DNA of 64,000 nucleotides from CAZTGZ01 sp964613385 (GCA_964613385.1 CAZTGZ010000002.1:1-64000), one strand, 5' to 3'. Shown: positions 17,343-26,496, counted from the first letter of the stretch. Notes: generated from the letters alone by a model not told the origin. Translations and numbers: made by a program.

Positions 17343-18278
17343 TTACAAAGAGGATTTGATTTTGTCAATTAGACCTGATGAGGCCACATCTCTGGCCAGC
17401 TTTATCATACTAACGATGGTTTTGGATTTGGATATACCATGCCCAATAATTACGGGTTTATTGATTCCCAAAATTGGTGTTCCACCGTAGTGATTAAAAT
17501 TAAAACGATCCAAATAATCGTCTTTAATACCGCGTTTCAACAAATTATAGAAAAAGCCCTCACACGTTTTGAGCACTACATTTCCGGTAAATCCGTCACA
17601 TACCACCACATCTGCTTTATTTTGAAAGAGATCGCGGCCTTCTACGTTGCCGATAAAGTTGATGGCTCTGAAATCTTCTAATAATCCGTAAGTAGCCTGG
17701 GTGAGCAAGTTTCCTTTTTCCTTTTCTTCGCCAATACTGAGCAGTGCAACTTTTGGTTTTTCAATATGATAAACGTGTTGCGCAAAAAGGGAGCCGAGCA
17801 AAGCAAACTGTTTGAGGGTTTCCGGTTTTACATCTGCATTTGCGCCAACATCAAGCAACACACCGGTTGAACCGTCTACCATTGGTAAAACCGTTGAAAG
17901 TGATGGTCGGAATATCCCTTCAATGGCTTTAACGGAATACAAGGAACCTACCATCATGGCGCCTGTATTTCCGGCACCTGCGAAGGCATCAATATCCCCA
18001 TCGCTCAGCATTTTGAGCCCAATACTTATGCTGGAATGTCTTTTTTGAGATATGGCTTTGGTTGGGTGCTCCGCCATTCCAATCACTTCAGGTGCATGTA
18101 CTATGTTGAATCTGCGCTCGCTGTTCAGTTCGTTGAGCGTTTCGCGAATCACGGGCTCATCGCCCACGAGTATCACTTCAACGCCCGACAATTCGGGGTC
18201 AGCGGCGGCTTCAATTGCACCTTTAACCACTTCTAAAGGGGCATAATCACCCCCCATGGCATCAATTCCAATTCTCAT
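17343..18278 (-). CDS. plsX: Phosphate acyltransferase PlsX
   Basis: The 311 residues begin with the PlsX signature MRIGIDAMGGDYAPLEVVKG. They contain AGNTGAMMVGS, GVLLDVGANAD and VVCDGFTGNVVLKTCEG. PlsX makes acyl-phosphate from acyl-ACP for membrane phospholipid synthesis. It is followed by fabH, the classic yceD-rpmF-plsX-fabH order. Confidence 0.97.
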   Translation of the reverse strand: MRIGIDAMGGDYAPLEVVKGAIEAAADPELSGVEVILVGDEPVIRETLNELNSERRFNIVHAPEVIGMAEHPTKAISQKRHSSISIGLKMLSDGDIDAFAGAGNTGAMMVGSLYSVKAIEGIFRPSLSTVLPMVDGSTGVLLDVGANADVKPETLKQFALLGSLFAQHVYHIEKPKVALLSIGEEKEKGNLLTQATYGLLEDFRAINFIGNVEGRDLFQNKADVVVCDGFTGNVVLKTCEGFFYNLLKRGIKDDYLDRFNFNHYGGTPILGINKPVIIGHGISKSKTIVSMIKLARDVASSGLIDKIKSSL

Positions 18279-18297
18279 TTACAGGAATCGGTCAGGG

Positions 18298-18483
18298 TTA
18301 TTGTTCATCCTTGCCAGGAAGCACTTTCATGCCTCTGTACATTCCGGTTTCCAAATTTAGTCTGTGGTAAACCCCTACATCTCCGGTAGTAGGATCCATG
18401 TACAACTGAACACTGCCCAGTTTATGATGGGTTCTTCTCTTGTCTCTTCTGGTTTTCGAGGTTTTACGTTTGGGATGAGCCAT
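18298..18483 (-). CDS. rpmF: 50S ribosomal protein L32
   Basis: The 61 residues start MAHPKRKTSKTRRDKRRTHH, the standard L32 N-terminus. The start overlaps the last 20 bp of yceD, so the two are translationally coupled. The zinc cysteines found in some L32 proteins are absent. Confidence 0.97.
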   Translation of the reverse strand: MAHPKRKTSKTRRDKRRTHHKLGSVQLYMDPTTGDVGVYHRLNLETGMYRGMKVLPGKDEQ

Positions 18484-19003
18484 GATTATCTTTATTAAAT
18501 AGTTCTTTCAATTTATCCCAGCGGGCATCCATTTCCTCAGAATTATCCTCATTTTGTTGAAGAAATTCAGACATGCCTGGACTGCATACCGGTGTTTCCT
18601 TTTTGGAATTTTTACATAGTTTCCTCATGGGTAAATCGAGCACCAGATAATCATAAATTATCGGGTACACATTAAGTTCCTGATCATTTGGAGTCAGATA
18701 CATCAGATCCGTTTCATCTTCGGCCGGTTCGGCTTGAATTTTTACACTGATCCTGTTCTTTCCCCGCACCGGATATGGAATCTGATCCAAACAATTGTCA
18801 CATTGAGTCATCAAATATCCATCCCAATCAAATGTGAGTTCGAATAATCCCTCCGATTTCCGAAACTCCAAATGAACACTCACTTTCCCGTCATTCACCA
18901 ATCCTTCAGGCTGCTCCTTAAAAAAGTTGCTGTCTATATCAAATTGGTAAGTATGCACCCCCGTAGACAGTTGAACAAATGGTATTTGATACAAACGCGA
19001 CAT
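18464..19003 (-). CDS. yceD: YceD/DUF177 family 23S rRNA accumulation protein
   Basis: The start is ATG 19003 (179 residues). An in-frame TTG at 19030 overlaps the promoter element and is unlikely. The domain contains the CxxC pair in LMTQCDNCLDQIPYPV near residue 80, and an acidic C-terminal half. The family is linked to 23S rRNA accumulation and almost always precedes rpmF, as here with a 20-bp overlap. The exact molecular role is not settled. Confidence 0.88.
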   Translation of the reverse strand: MSRLYQIPFVQLSTGVHTYQFDIDSNFFKEQPEGLVNDGKVSVHLEFRKSEGLFELTFDWDGYLMTQCDNCLDQIPYPVRGKNRISVKIQAEPAEDETDLMYLTPNDQELNVYPIIYDYLVLDLPMRKLCKNSKKETPVCSPGMSEFLQQNEDNSEEMDARWDKLKELFNKDNHGSSQT

Positions 19004-19027
19004 ACGGGCAGTTTCTAAAAAGGTCGG

Positions 19028-19035
19028 CAAAGATA
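19028..19035 (-). promoter_or_regulatory. Promoter of yceD-rpmF-plsX
   Basis: Minus-strand TATCTTTG (TAnnTTTG), 24 nt before ATG 19003, in the gap after pdxA. Confidence 0.6.
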
Positions 19036-19068
19036 ATCCTTTTTCAGAATAAACTCAAACCCCGGGTT

Positions 19069-20145
19069 TTAATTTAAATTTGGTACGCCAATACTGAACT
19101 TTTCTCTTTTGTGTTTCGTAAATGGAAGCGGGTTTTTTTTGAGTTCCATAAACTCTTTCCGTTTGCGATAAATGGCCTGATTCATAAACAATGCATGAAC
19201 GAAGCTATCCGTAAATGCTTTTCCCTTGCCAACTATATCATAGGCAGTTCCGTGATCCGGAGATGTTCTGACAATGGGTAATCCTATGGTATAATTCACG
19301 CCGGAGCGAAATGCCATTTGTTTAAACGGAATCAACCCCTGATCGTGATACATCGCCAAAACTGCGTCGAATTTCTGGAAAAGTTGATTTCCAAAGAAAC
19401 CATCCGCCGGATATGGACCAAATGCCATGATACCATTTTCATAACATTGTTGAATGGCAGGTTCTATGATTGATTTTTCCTCCTGGCCTATAACCCCGTT
19501 GTCACCGGAATGAGGGTTTAAACCCAATACCGCAATTCTGGGCTTTTCGATTCCGAAGTCCATTCGCATGGAATCGTTCAGGGTTTCTACCCCCTTAATT
19601 ATTTTCTCTTTTGTCAAACGACTACTAACTTCGTGAATGGGTATATGGCCGGTGACCAATCCCACCTTTATATCTTCGCTCACCAAAAGCATCATATGCG
19701 CATCGCTATCAAATGAAGATGCTAAAAACTCTGTATGACCGGGAAAATTGAAATCCGTTCCGTAAACAGTACTTTTATCAATGGGGCAAGTAAGCAAATT
19801 CTGAATTTCTCCATTTTTAATATCCTGAATGGCAGATTGCAAAGCGGCAACAGCAAATTCACCGGCCTTTACATCCGGCTTGCCCGGTTGAATGTTAATT
19901 TGTGGCAATCCGGCAGCTTTTAAATTGAGTACACCTTTGCGGTATTCAGATATGGATTTTATTACCTGATATTCCAATTGGATTCCGCATAATTCCATAT
20001 AGAACTTTAACCATTCGGGCGTTCCATATACCACGGGATTGCAATGGTTGTATATTCCATCTGCAACAAACGTTTTCAGGATGAGTTCAGCCCCTATTCC
20101 ATTCGGATCACCGGGGGTAATTCCCAGATATACTTCGTCCATCAT
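19069..20145 (-). CDS. pdxA: 4-hydroxythreonine-4-phosphate dehydrogenase
   Basis: The start is ATG 20145 (358 residues; the adjacent ATG 20142 is equally possible). A longer TTG start at 20154 falls inside the promoter element. Diagnostic PdxA motifs are LGITPGDPNGIGAE, FPGHTEFLA, GHIPIHEVS, LGLNPHSGDNG, MYHDQGLIPFK and PIVRTSPDHGTAYD, including the metal-binding histidines. It oxidises 4-phosphohydroxy-L-threonine in pyridoxal-phosphate synthesis. It heads the co-directional run leading to accC. Confidence 0.96.
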   Translation of the reverse strand: MMDEVYLGITPGDPNGIGAELILKTFVADGIYNHCNPVVYGTPEWLKFYMELCGIQLEYQVIKSISEYRKGVLNLKAAGLPQINIQPGKPDVKAGEFAVAALQSAIQDIKNGEIQNLLTCPIDKSTVYGTDFNFPGHTEFLASSFDSDAHMMLLVSEDIKVGLVTGHIPIHEVSSRLTKEKIIKGVETLNDSMRMDFGIEKPRIAVLGLNPHSGDNGVIGQEEKSIIEPAIQQCYENGIMAFGPYPADGFFGNQLFQKFDAVLAMYHDQGLIPFKQMAFRSGVNYTIGLPIVRTSPDHGTAYDIVGKGKAFTDSFVHALFMNQAIYRKRKEFMELKKNPLPFTKHKREKFSIGVPNLN

Positions 20146-20151
20146 ATCCTG

Positions 20152-20159
20152 CAAACCTA
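20152..20159 (-). promoter_or_regulatory. Promoter of pdxA, nearly abutting the start codon
   Basis: Minus-strand TAGGTTTG (TAnnTTTG), only 6 nt before ATG 20145. Transcription would begin at or within a few bases of the ATG. Confidence 0.55.
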
Positions 20160-20198
20160 CAGGAAATAAGCCAATTTAACGATAGGCAAAAACAGATA

Positions 20199-20663
20199 TC
20201 AGGAAATCAAACGTTGGCGAAGCATGAACTCCAATTGTTCATTGGTTTCCAGCAATTGCTCGTTTAGCCTGCGGGCCGCCATACGGTCTTTGTGAATCTT
20301 GTAGGCTCCGTAGATGGTACTGATAATTTCTTCCTTGTTCCAGGGTTTTGTGAAGAAACGATATACCTGACCGCGATTGATGGCCTCAATAATCGTATCT
20401 ATCTCGTTGAAGGCCGTGAGAAGAATTCTGATCACGTCCGGATGTCTGGTGGCGAGAATTTCGAGGAATTCGACCCCTGACATACCCGGCATTTTGTGAT
20501 CCGAAATGGCAATATGAATTTCATGTTTGCCAATGATCTCTTCAGCTTCAGCTACGCTTTGGGCTGTGTACACGGTAAAATACTTGCGAAAAGCCGCAGA
20601 AAAGGACTGGAGATTTTGTACCTCATCATCTAAGTACAAAACACTGATGTTAAGTGCTTCCAT
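20199..20663 (-). CDS. Response regulator, receiver domain only with short coiled tail
   Basis: The 154 residues hold one receiver domain: acidic pair Asp12-Asp13, phospho-acceptor Asp55 in ISDHKMPGMSG, the conserved Thr in LLTAF and Lys in RFFTKPW. The tail (about 125-154) is a Glu/Leu-rich helix (RRLNEQLLETNEQLEF) with no output domain. It resembles the receiver at the N-terminus of the hybrid at 23918 (SDHRMP, RFLNKPWNE), so the two are probably paralogues. It faces the sensory operon starting at 21145 and is the likely diffusible partner of that kinase. Confidence 0.9.
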   Translation of the reverse strand: MEALNISVLYLDDEVQNLQSFSAAFRKYFTVYTAQSVAEAEEIIGKHEIHIAISDHKMPGMSGVEFLEILATRHPDVIRILLTAFNEIDTIIEAINRGQVYRFFTKPWNKEEIISTIYGAYKIHKDRMAARRLNEQLLETNEQLEFMLRQRLIS

Positions 20664-21144
20664 GTTAATTTTAGTAGTTAGTAGTAGTAGTAGTTGTATA
20701 GTAAACTGTATACAAAGTTAGCAAAATATTCCGAAACACAAAAATTCCGTCCATTTAGTGCCTAATTTTACTCAACTGATAATTCAGATTATTGAAATCG
20801 AACAACTTACATATTCCCAAATATTCAAATCGGACGAATTACCCATCAAACCAGGTGCAATTCAGTCTGATAAGGAACCCTTTAAAGAGTGTTATTGGGT
20901 TGATTTTCAGTAATTTGAGCAAGTCTTTTGATGTATATACATATTTCAATAAATATTTATATCTTGGCCTTTCAATTCGGATAGTCCGTTTTAATACCAT
21001 ACGACTACTGATTAATAATAATCAATATATAACTCTTTCCATACAGAAGCATTTTAAACAAACTGCGCTCAATTTCCTGTGGATATCTATCTGCAATCGA
21101 CAATTATTCAATCAATTAACCTATAGTAACTTAATGGTTAAAGC
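20664..21144. other. AT-rich divergent intergenic region of the signalling locus
   Basis: The 481-bp gap holds a short run of TAG triplets (20672-20693) in the leader of the response regulator and that gene's -7 element (20713-20720). The rest is AT-rich sequence without a clear promoter for the plus-strand operon. A 118-codon open frame at 20792-21148 has no protein-like composition and is rejected. Confidence 0.5.
20713..20720 (-). promoter_or_regulatory. Promoter of the lone response regulator
   Basis: Minus-strand TAACTTTG (TAnnTTTG), 49 nt before ATG 20663. The leader contains the TAG-triplet run. Confidence 0.5.
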
Positions 21145-21837
21145 ATGAATTTAAAGGTTACCATAAAAGCTTACAGGGCAATTGATGATCTGGATACCTG
21201 CATCCGATATTTACAGGGACACAGGAAAGTGCTTGAGGACCATGGCTTCACCCATTTCAAAACAAATACGGAAGAATGGATGTATAACCCCAATGTCTAT
21301 GTTTTGATTGCCGAAGAAAAAGACACCGGTATTTTGGTTGGGGGCATTCGGGTTCAAATTGCGGACCATACTACCATACTTCCTACAGAAAGGGCTTTGG
21401 GTAAAATTGACCCTAAAGTAATTTCCTATATCAGAAATAGGATTCCACTTGGAATTTGCGAATTATGCGGATTATGGAATGCGAAAGAAGTAGCAGGAAA
21501 GCGCGTAAGCGTGCTATTGACCCGGGCTGCCGTTGCAATAACCACCCAGCTTCCGGTACAAATTATGTTTGCTTTTCTGGCGAGATATACGCGGTATATC
21601 ATCTTCAGGATGGGATTTCACAAAGTGGATGAACTCGGTAATAATGGTGACTTTTTCTATCCGAATGATAAGTTCATCGCGAATATTTTTCTAAATGACG
21701 ATCTTTCACAGGTGAGTCAGGCAGAATCCGCTGACCGAATCAGAATACTACAACTTAGAAATCAACCGAATCAAACATTTACCGAATCTGAAAATGGCAA
21801 TTTGATTGACGTTCAATATGATTTGAAGTTTAAATGA
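21145..21837 (+). CDS. GNAT-fold acyltransferase-like protein, possible signal synthase
   Basis: The 230 residues have no signal peptide. The order of elements suggests a GNAT/acyl-homoserine-lactone-synthase type fold: an N-terminal helix (RYLQGHRKVLEDHGF), a strand with LIAEEKDTGILVGGIRVQ, the acidic strand ICELCGLWNAKE, a long helix (VSVLLTRAAVAI), and a terminal IFRMGFHKV segment typical of GNAT C-termini. No named family is certain. The last four bases overlap the start of the 7TM kinase (ATGA), so translation is coupled. I infer that it makes or modifies a small acylated molecule linked to that kinase; ordinary protein or metabolite acetylation is the alternative. Confidence 0.55.
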   Translation: MNLKVTIKAYRAIDDLDTCIRYLQGHRKVLEDHGFTHFKTNTEEWMYNPNVYVLIAEEKDTGILVGGIRVQIADHTTILPTERALGKIDPKVISYIRNRIPLGICELCGLWNAKEVAGKRVSVLLTRAAVAITTQLPVQIMFAFLARYTRYIIFRMGFHKVDELGNNGDFFYPNDKFIANIFLNDDLSQVSQAESADRIRILQLRNQPNQTFTESENGNLIDVQYDLKFK

Positions 21838-23921
21838 GACTGTTACTAACCATATCCATATTATTGCTATTTACCCATTCGAAAGGTAATGTGAAATACG
21901 ACAGCATTCCGGCAAAAGACTATGTGAATGTTTCAAGATTTATCTATAAATACCATCCTGCCAATGGCCATTCGTACAGTCTTTCTCCAACCAAAGGAGC
22001 TGTCCTGGGAAATCACAGGAGTATTATGGCCGGTAATCAGGCGGGAGACACCTTTGCGTTTTTTCTTATAGTTCCTGAAGCGCTCAAAGACAGAAAACTT
22101 TTGTTTGAATTGCCTCCTCAATTCACGCGGTTGTTAATTCTGGATATTGGCAAAGAGAAGCCTGTAGCGATTGACAGTTTCGTGTTGAGCGATGTCAAGA
22201 ATCAACCATTTAATCAAATCAATTTCAATTTACCCGGAAAAGATACCATTGCCCTGGCTTTTGTGGTAGAAAGCGAGTTTGTCCGACAATTCAAAGTGAG
22301 CATCGCTTCAAGGGTTGTAATGCATAAAAAAGTGGAAACTTCAAAAATCCTGTTTTCCATTTATCTGGGCATCGTGTTGGTCATGATTCTTTACAACTTC
22401 TTCATTTTTCTGTTTACACGTGATTTGACATATTTATTGTACGTGACCTATATTATTGCTGTAGGATTCACTCAATTGAGTATATTCGGCTTTACCGCCC
22501 GGTATTTCTGGCCGGAAAATACCTGGCTGCAATTACACAGTGTAAATATTTTCACCTCTATGGTCGGAATTGCTTCCCTGGAATTCATCAAGTCATTCCT
22601 TAAAACCAGGGTTAATTTTCCAAAATTTCATCACAAATTCATCGTCATCCATATTATATATATAGTTGCCGTAATCATAAGTTTTTCAGGGTTTATTCCA
22701 TTGGCCTATAATATCAACTCCGTAAATGCGACCATACTCAGTTTGCTTACGGTGTACATTGCCTATAAGAGCATACAATCCGGGTATAAACCGGCGATGT
22801 TCTTTCTGGTTGCCTGGGTTATTTTTATATTGGGCGTTGTGCTCTATATCATGAAGGATTTTGGTATTCTTGAAGTCGATTTTATTTCCAATTATACCAT
22901 GCCCATTGGGTCTGCGCTCGAAACCGTTATCCTGTCTCTTGCGTTGGCTGATCGTATAAATACACTAAAAAAGGAAAAAGAAGAAAGCCAGGCACAGGCG
23001 TTGATGGAAATGCAAAAAAATCAGCGTTTGATTCGGGAACAGAATATAGTACTCGAGCAGAAAGTAAAAGAAAGAACCGCTGAGTTAGAGAAAACATTGT
23101 CTGATTTGAAAGAAGCCCAGCAGCAGTTGATTGATTCTGAAAAAATGGCGAGCTTAGGTCAGCTCACTGCCGGAATAGCGCATGAAATCAATAATCCAAT
23201 CAATTTTGTTTCATCCAATATTGAGCCGCTTAAAGCTGATATTCACGATGTTATTCATTTACTCACCTTGTATAAAGACCGGGTAATGCAGCTGAATCCC
23301 TCCGATTTTAGCAATGCGCTTGAATATGAAAGGGAAATCGATTTGGAATATACCATTTCGGAAATCGACCACCTGATGAATGGTATTCGGGAAGGTGCCA
23401 GCCGAACTACAGAAATTGTGAGCAGTCTCAGAACTTTCTCCCGACAGGACGACAGCACTTTTGTGCCCTCCGACTTGCATGAAATCATAGAATCATCGCT
23501 CACGATTCTGAAAAACAATCTGGGTAAAATTAAAATTGAAAAGCACTTTGGAGATGTACCCATTATTGATGTATATCCCGGAAAATTGAATCAGGTATTC
23601 ATCAATGTATTAAATAACGCCATTCAGGCTATTTTAGACAAATATGAATATTCTGAGGACGGGCTTATCGAAATAAAAACTGAAACCTCCGATGAGAAGG
23701 TTATGATTACCATACATGATAATGGTCCCGGTATTCCGGAAGAAATCGTATCTAAAATATTTGATCCGTTTTTCACAACCAAAGATGTTGGCAAAGGCAC
23801 CGGTTTGGGATTGAGCATTACCTTTGGTATTATTGAACAACATAAAGGAAAAATTTATGTTCGGTCCGATATGCGAGAAGGAGCTACTATGATCATTGAA
23901 CTTCCTATTAGACACAAATGA
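21834..23921 (+). CDS. 7TMR-DISM sensor histidine kinase
   Basis: The 695 residues begin with a signal peptide (MRLLLTISILLLFTHSKG). An extracellular 7TMR-DISMED2-like beta domain spans about 25-165. Seven membrane segments follow at about 175-375 (starting ILFSIYLGIVLVMILYNFFI), then a coiled coil (KEKEESQAQALMEM). The kinase core has the H-box IAHEINNPINF (His450), N-box FINVLNNAIQAI, HDNGPGIPEEI and GKGTGLGLSI. DISM receptors are thought to sense small extracellular ligands such as carbohydrates or lipids. It is coupled by 4-bp overlaps to the genes on both sides. Confidence 0.93.
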   Translation: MRLLLTISILLLFTHSKGNVKYDSIPAKDYVNVSRFIYKYHPANGHSYSLSPTKGAVLGNHRSIMAGNQAGDTFAFFLIVPEALKDRKLLFELPPQFTRLLILDIGKEKPVAIDSFVLSDVKNQPFNQINFNLPGKDTIALAFVVESEFVRQFKVSIASRVVMHKKVETSKILFSIYLGIVLVMILYNFFIFLFTRDLTYLLYVTYIIAVGFTQLSIFGFTARYFWPENTWLQLHSVNIFTSMVGIASLEFIKSFLKTRVNFPKFHHKFIVIHIIYIVAVIISFSGFIPLAYNINSVNATILSLLTVYIAYKSIQSGYKPAMFFLVAWVIFILGVVLYIMKDFGILEVDFISNYTMPIGSALETVILSLALADRINTLKKEKEESQAQALMEMQKNQRLIREQNIVLEQKVKERTAELEKTLSDLKEAQQQLIDSEKMASLGQLTAGIAHEINNPINFVSSNIEPLKADIHDVIHLLTLYKDRVMQLNPSDFSNALEYEREIDLEYTISEIDHLMNGIREGASRTTEIVSSLRTFSRQDDSTFVPSDLHEIIESSLTILKNNLGKIKIEKHFGDVPIIDVYPGKLNQVFINVLNNAIQAILDKYEYSEDGLIEIKTETSDEKVMITIHDNGPGIPEEIVSKIFDPFFTTKDVGKGTGLGLSITFGIIEQHKGKIYVRSDMREGATMIIELPIRHK

Positions 23922-25033
23922 TTCCTCAAAAAGCTAAAATACTGATTATTGACGATGAAGAGCAGAACCTGATTTCATTCAAGGCTGCCTTTCGACGAAC
24001 TTTTGACATTTTTACGGCAAATTCTGCTGCTGCAGGACTCGAAGTACTCAGAAGTGAACCTGAAATTTGTGTGGTTGTATCGGATCACCGTATGCCGGAA
24101 AAAACGGGAGTTAAATTCCTGGAAGAAATACGGACTGATTTTCCGGAAATCATGCGTATCGTTTTAACCGGTTATGCCGACCTGGAAGCCACTCAGGATG
24201 CGATTAACAAGGCAGATGTTTACAGATTTCTGAATAAACCCTGGAATGAAACAGATTTGCTGGCCACCTTAAATTCCGCCGTTGAACATTTTAATACAAA
24301 AAGGGAACTCGAACATAAAAAGAAAGAACTTGAGAACGCATTTTCTGAATTGAGTCGATTCGTATATAGCGCATCACATGATTTGCGGGCGCCATTGGTT
24401 TCCGTTATCGGGTTGATAAACCTGGCTAAAATGGACCCCAACTTTCCAAAAGACGACATCTATCTTCCTTTGATTGAAAAAAGCATTCAGAAACTGGATG
24501 AATTCGTTAAAAATATTGTTGACTATTATCAAAACAAGGAACGCAAGGAAAGCATAACCGTCATTAATATGGAAGAATTGGTGGAAGATGCTGTGCACAC
24601 CCTGGAATTTTACAGACAAGAATCCAATGTTAATTTTGAGAAGGAATTTGACATTCAGTTTCCGGTTGTTTCCGATGAGTTTCGATTAAGGGTGATTTTA
24701 AATAACCTGATCAGCAACGCGGTAAAATATCAGAAAAAGGACGAAACCAATAAAAAGATTATGATTTCCGTTCAAAGTTCAGCAGACAATGTACACATAG
24801 AAATTGCGGACAATGGTATTGGAATCAAGGAGGCATCTTTACCTAAATTATTTGAGATGTTTTATCGCGCAACCAATGAGGATTCAGGCTCCGGAATTGG
24901 ATTGTATATCGTAAAGGATGCTGTGCACAAGTTAAATGGCAGAATTTCAGTAGAGTCTGAGCACGGCGTTGGCACTAAATTTATCGTGGATTTACCTAAT
25001 AAAAGCACCGACCATGAGAATCATGCTCATTGA
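23918..25033 (+). CDS. Hybrid response regulator-histidine kinase (receiver-HisKA-HATPase)
   Basis: The 371 residues start with a receiver domain (about 5-125; DDEEQN acidic patch, Asp56 in VVSDHRMPEKTG, Lys in RFLNKPW). A helix and HisKA domain follow with the H-box YSASHDLRAPLVSV (His154). The HATPase has N-box ILNNLISNAVKY, ADNGIGI and SGSGIGLYIV. There are no membrane segments, so it is cytoplasmic. It can accept phosphate from the 7TM kinase and pass it on, probably to the regulator encoded next. The start overlaps the kinase stop (ATGA). Confidence 0.92.
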   Translation: MIPQKAKILIIDDEEQNLISFKAAFRRTFDIFTANSAAAGLEVLRSEPEICVVVSDHRMPEKTGVKFLEEIRTDFPEIMRIVLTGYADLEATQDAINKADVYRFLNKPWNETDLLATLNSAVEHFNTKRELEHKKKELENAFSELSRFVYSASHDLRAPLVSVIGLINLAKMDPNFPKDDIYLPLIEKSIQKLDEFVKNIVDYYQNKERKESITVINMEELVEDAVHTLEFYRQESNVNFEKEFDIQFPVVSDEFRLRVILNNLISNAVKYQKKDETNKKIMISVQSSADNVHIEIADNGIGIKEASLPKLFEMFYRATNEDSGSGIGLYIVKDAVHKLNGRISVESEHGVGTKFIVDLPNKSTDHENHAH

Positions 25034-25391
25034 TGATAACACGATTGAGTTATTCTTAAATCAAAGAATTTTGGAATTGAGCGGAATAGGCAAGGATTTC
25101 AGGACCTTTAATTCTGCCAGTAGCGCCATTCAGTTTCTCACTGCCAGAGAAAATCAGGAATCTGAATTGCCGGACATTCTCTTTATCGACATACAGATGC
25201 CGGAGCTTACCGGATTCGATGTGATCGAAAGATTACAGAGTTATTATGACCACAATTTACCTTTTAGAACATTTCTGTTAACCTCGTCCATTCACAACAG
25301 CGATATACAAAGAGCTGCAGGCTTTGGCCCGGCCATAAAAATGCTTGAAAAACCTTTAACCAAAGAAAAACTGGAGTTGGTTATGTCTTGA
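25014..25391 (+). CDS. Single-domain response regulator
   Basis: The start is ATG 25014 (125 residues), overlapping the hybrid kinase by 20 bp; longer in-frame starts lie inside that gene. The receiver has acidic pair Asp7-Asp8 (MLIDDN), phospho-acceptor Asp59 in FIDIQMPELTGF, LLTSS and Lys in LEKPLTKE. There is no output domain, so it works by protein contact or as a phosphorelay carrier. It ends the four-gene operon and converges with the membrane protein gene (11-bp overlap). Confidence 0.9.
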   Translation: MRIMLIDDNTIELFLNQRILELSGIGKDFRTFNSASSAIQFLTARENQESELPDILFIDIQMPELTGFDVIERLQSYYDHNLPFRTFLLTSSIHNSDIQRAAGFGPAIKMLEKPLTKEKLELVMS

Positions 25392-26472
25392 GTTCCTCGT
25401 GATGATCTTTTTTAGTCACACGACGCAACCAGATTGGTAATACTATGCTTCCGATGACTATATAAGGGTAATAACTCAGGAATCTCCATAAAAATGCCAC
25501 TCCACCTGCAATTTCCCTTTCCGGAAGAAATTCACCCAAAAAGGCCGGAAAAATCAACTCTGCTACTCCACTTCCTCCCGGTGTAACTGCTACCAATAAA
25601 ATCACCCACATAATCAGTTGACGTCCATAAACCATCAGGTGATCAGATACCGGTCCAAAAGCCAGCATCAGAAAATTGACCATTAGGTAACGGGCAGTCC
25701 AACTTAGAAATGTTGAGGCCAATGCCTTTCCCCAAAATACATAGGATCTTCCCCTAAACTCAATAGCTGCTTCCTTTAGATCTCGTGCCCATTGGCGGCT
25801 GCTCCATTTCCAACGCTTTAATAAAGGTAATGAAAATAATCCTATTATGACCCGTGTAGTTATGTTGGGCTTTAACAACAAACAAATGATGAGCACCAAA
25901 GTCCATGCAAACAGAATAAAGTACCCGGTCCAAAAGAAAACCTTGATATTGCCGGTACTCACAACCTTTTGAATGGCTGTAGTGCCTTCAAAAACCGGAA
26001 AGGCATTGTCAAATCCAATTACCAGAAAAACGATGGGAACCATTAGAATGAAGAATATCTCATCTAAAAGTGAAGTAAGCAGAACAATGGCCGTTGTTCT
26101 CCCGGTTTTTAATTTTTCCTGGGCCATTAGCACCACAGCTACCGCCGTTCCTCCGACTGCGCTTGGCGAAATAGCCGAAGAAAATTCCCAAAGCATGGAT
26201 ATTTCAAAGCATTGCCTCCAGGTTAATGTCTTATCTGACAATATTCGGAGACGCCACATATAGCCTAAATCCCTTAATACCATCATACCGATGGAAATTA
26301 AGATCCAAAGAGTGCTGTAAAATGTCCAATTAATACTTTTATAAGCGGCTTTATCGTTTTCGTCAAAATTCCAGAAAACGAAAAACATGGTTACGATTAA
26401 ACCAATAATAACAGGGAGAATGACTCTCCTCCCTCTAAAATACTTCGTAACTTCTGCCAACCTATTGATCAA
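25381..26472 (-). CDS. Flippase-like / lysylphosphatidylglycerol synthase-type integral membrane protein (UPF0104)
   Basis: The 363 residues are almost wholly hydrophobic, with about eight membrane segments. Family features are EFSSAISPSAVGGTAVAVVL near residue 100 and VTPGGSGVAELIF near 315, as in the UPF0104/AglD-MprF flippase-like family. These proteins are linked to lipid or glycolipid movement; the substrate is unknown. The start is a TTG at 26472, placed 16 nt after a TAnnTTTG element. The gene is convergent with the response regulator. Confidence 0.8.
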   Translation of the reverse strand: MINRLAEVTKYFRGRRVILPVIIGLIVTMFFVFWNFDENDKAAYKSINWTFYSTLWILISIGMMVLRDLGYMWRLRILSDKTLTWRQCFEISMLWEFSSAISPSAVGGTAVAVVLMAQEKLKTGRTTAIVLLTSLLDEIFFILMVPIVFLVIGFDNAFPVFEGTTAIQKVVSTGNIKVFFWTGYFILFAWTLVLIICLLLKPNITTRVIIGLFSLPLLKRWKWSSRQWARDLKEAAIEFRGRSYVFWGKALASTFLSWTARYLMVNFLMLAFGPVSDHLMVYGRQLIMWVILLVAVTPGGSGVAELIFPAFLGEFLPEREIAGGVAFLWRFLSYYPYIVIGSIVLPIWLRRVTKKDHHEELKT

Positions 26473-26488
26473 AACCGGTGAGTTTGGC

Positions 26489-26496
26489 CAAAAATA
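26489..26496 (-). promoter_or_regulatory. Promoter of the flippase-like gene
   Basis: Minus-strand TATTTTTG lies 16 nt before the proposed TTG start 26472. Confidence 0.5.

Noticed and set aside
20672..20693. TAG-triplet run as a regulatory microsatellite
   Set aside because: It is short and lies in a leader without other signals; no evidence of function.
20792..21148. 118-codon plus-strand open frame before the GNAT gene
   Set aside because: It lies in AT-rich intergenic sequence, has Asn/Ile/Ser-biased composition without domains, and overlaps the real start at 21145.
21145..21837. Assignment as a LuxI autoinducer synthase
   Set aside because: The order of elements is suggestive but the canonical LuxI residues cannot be matched one by one; kept as GNAT-fold acyltransferase-like.
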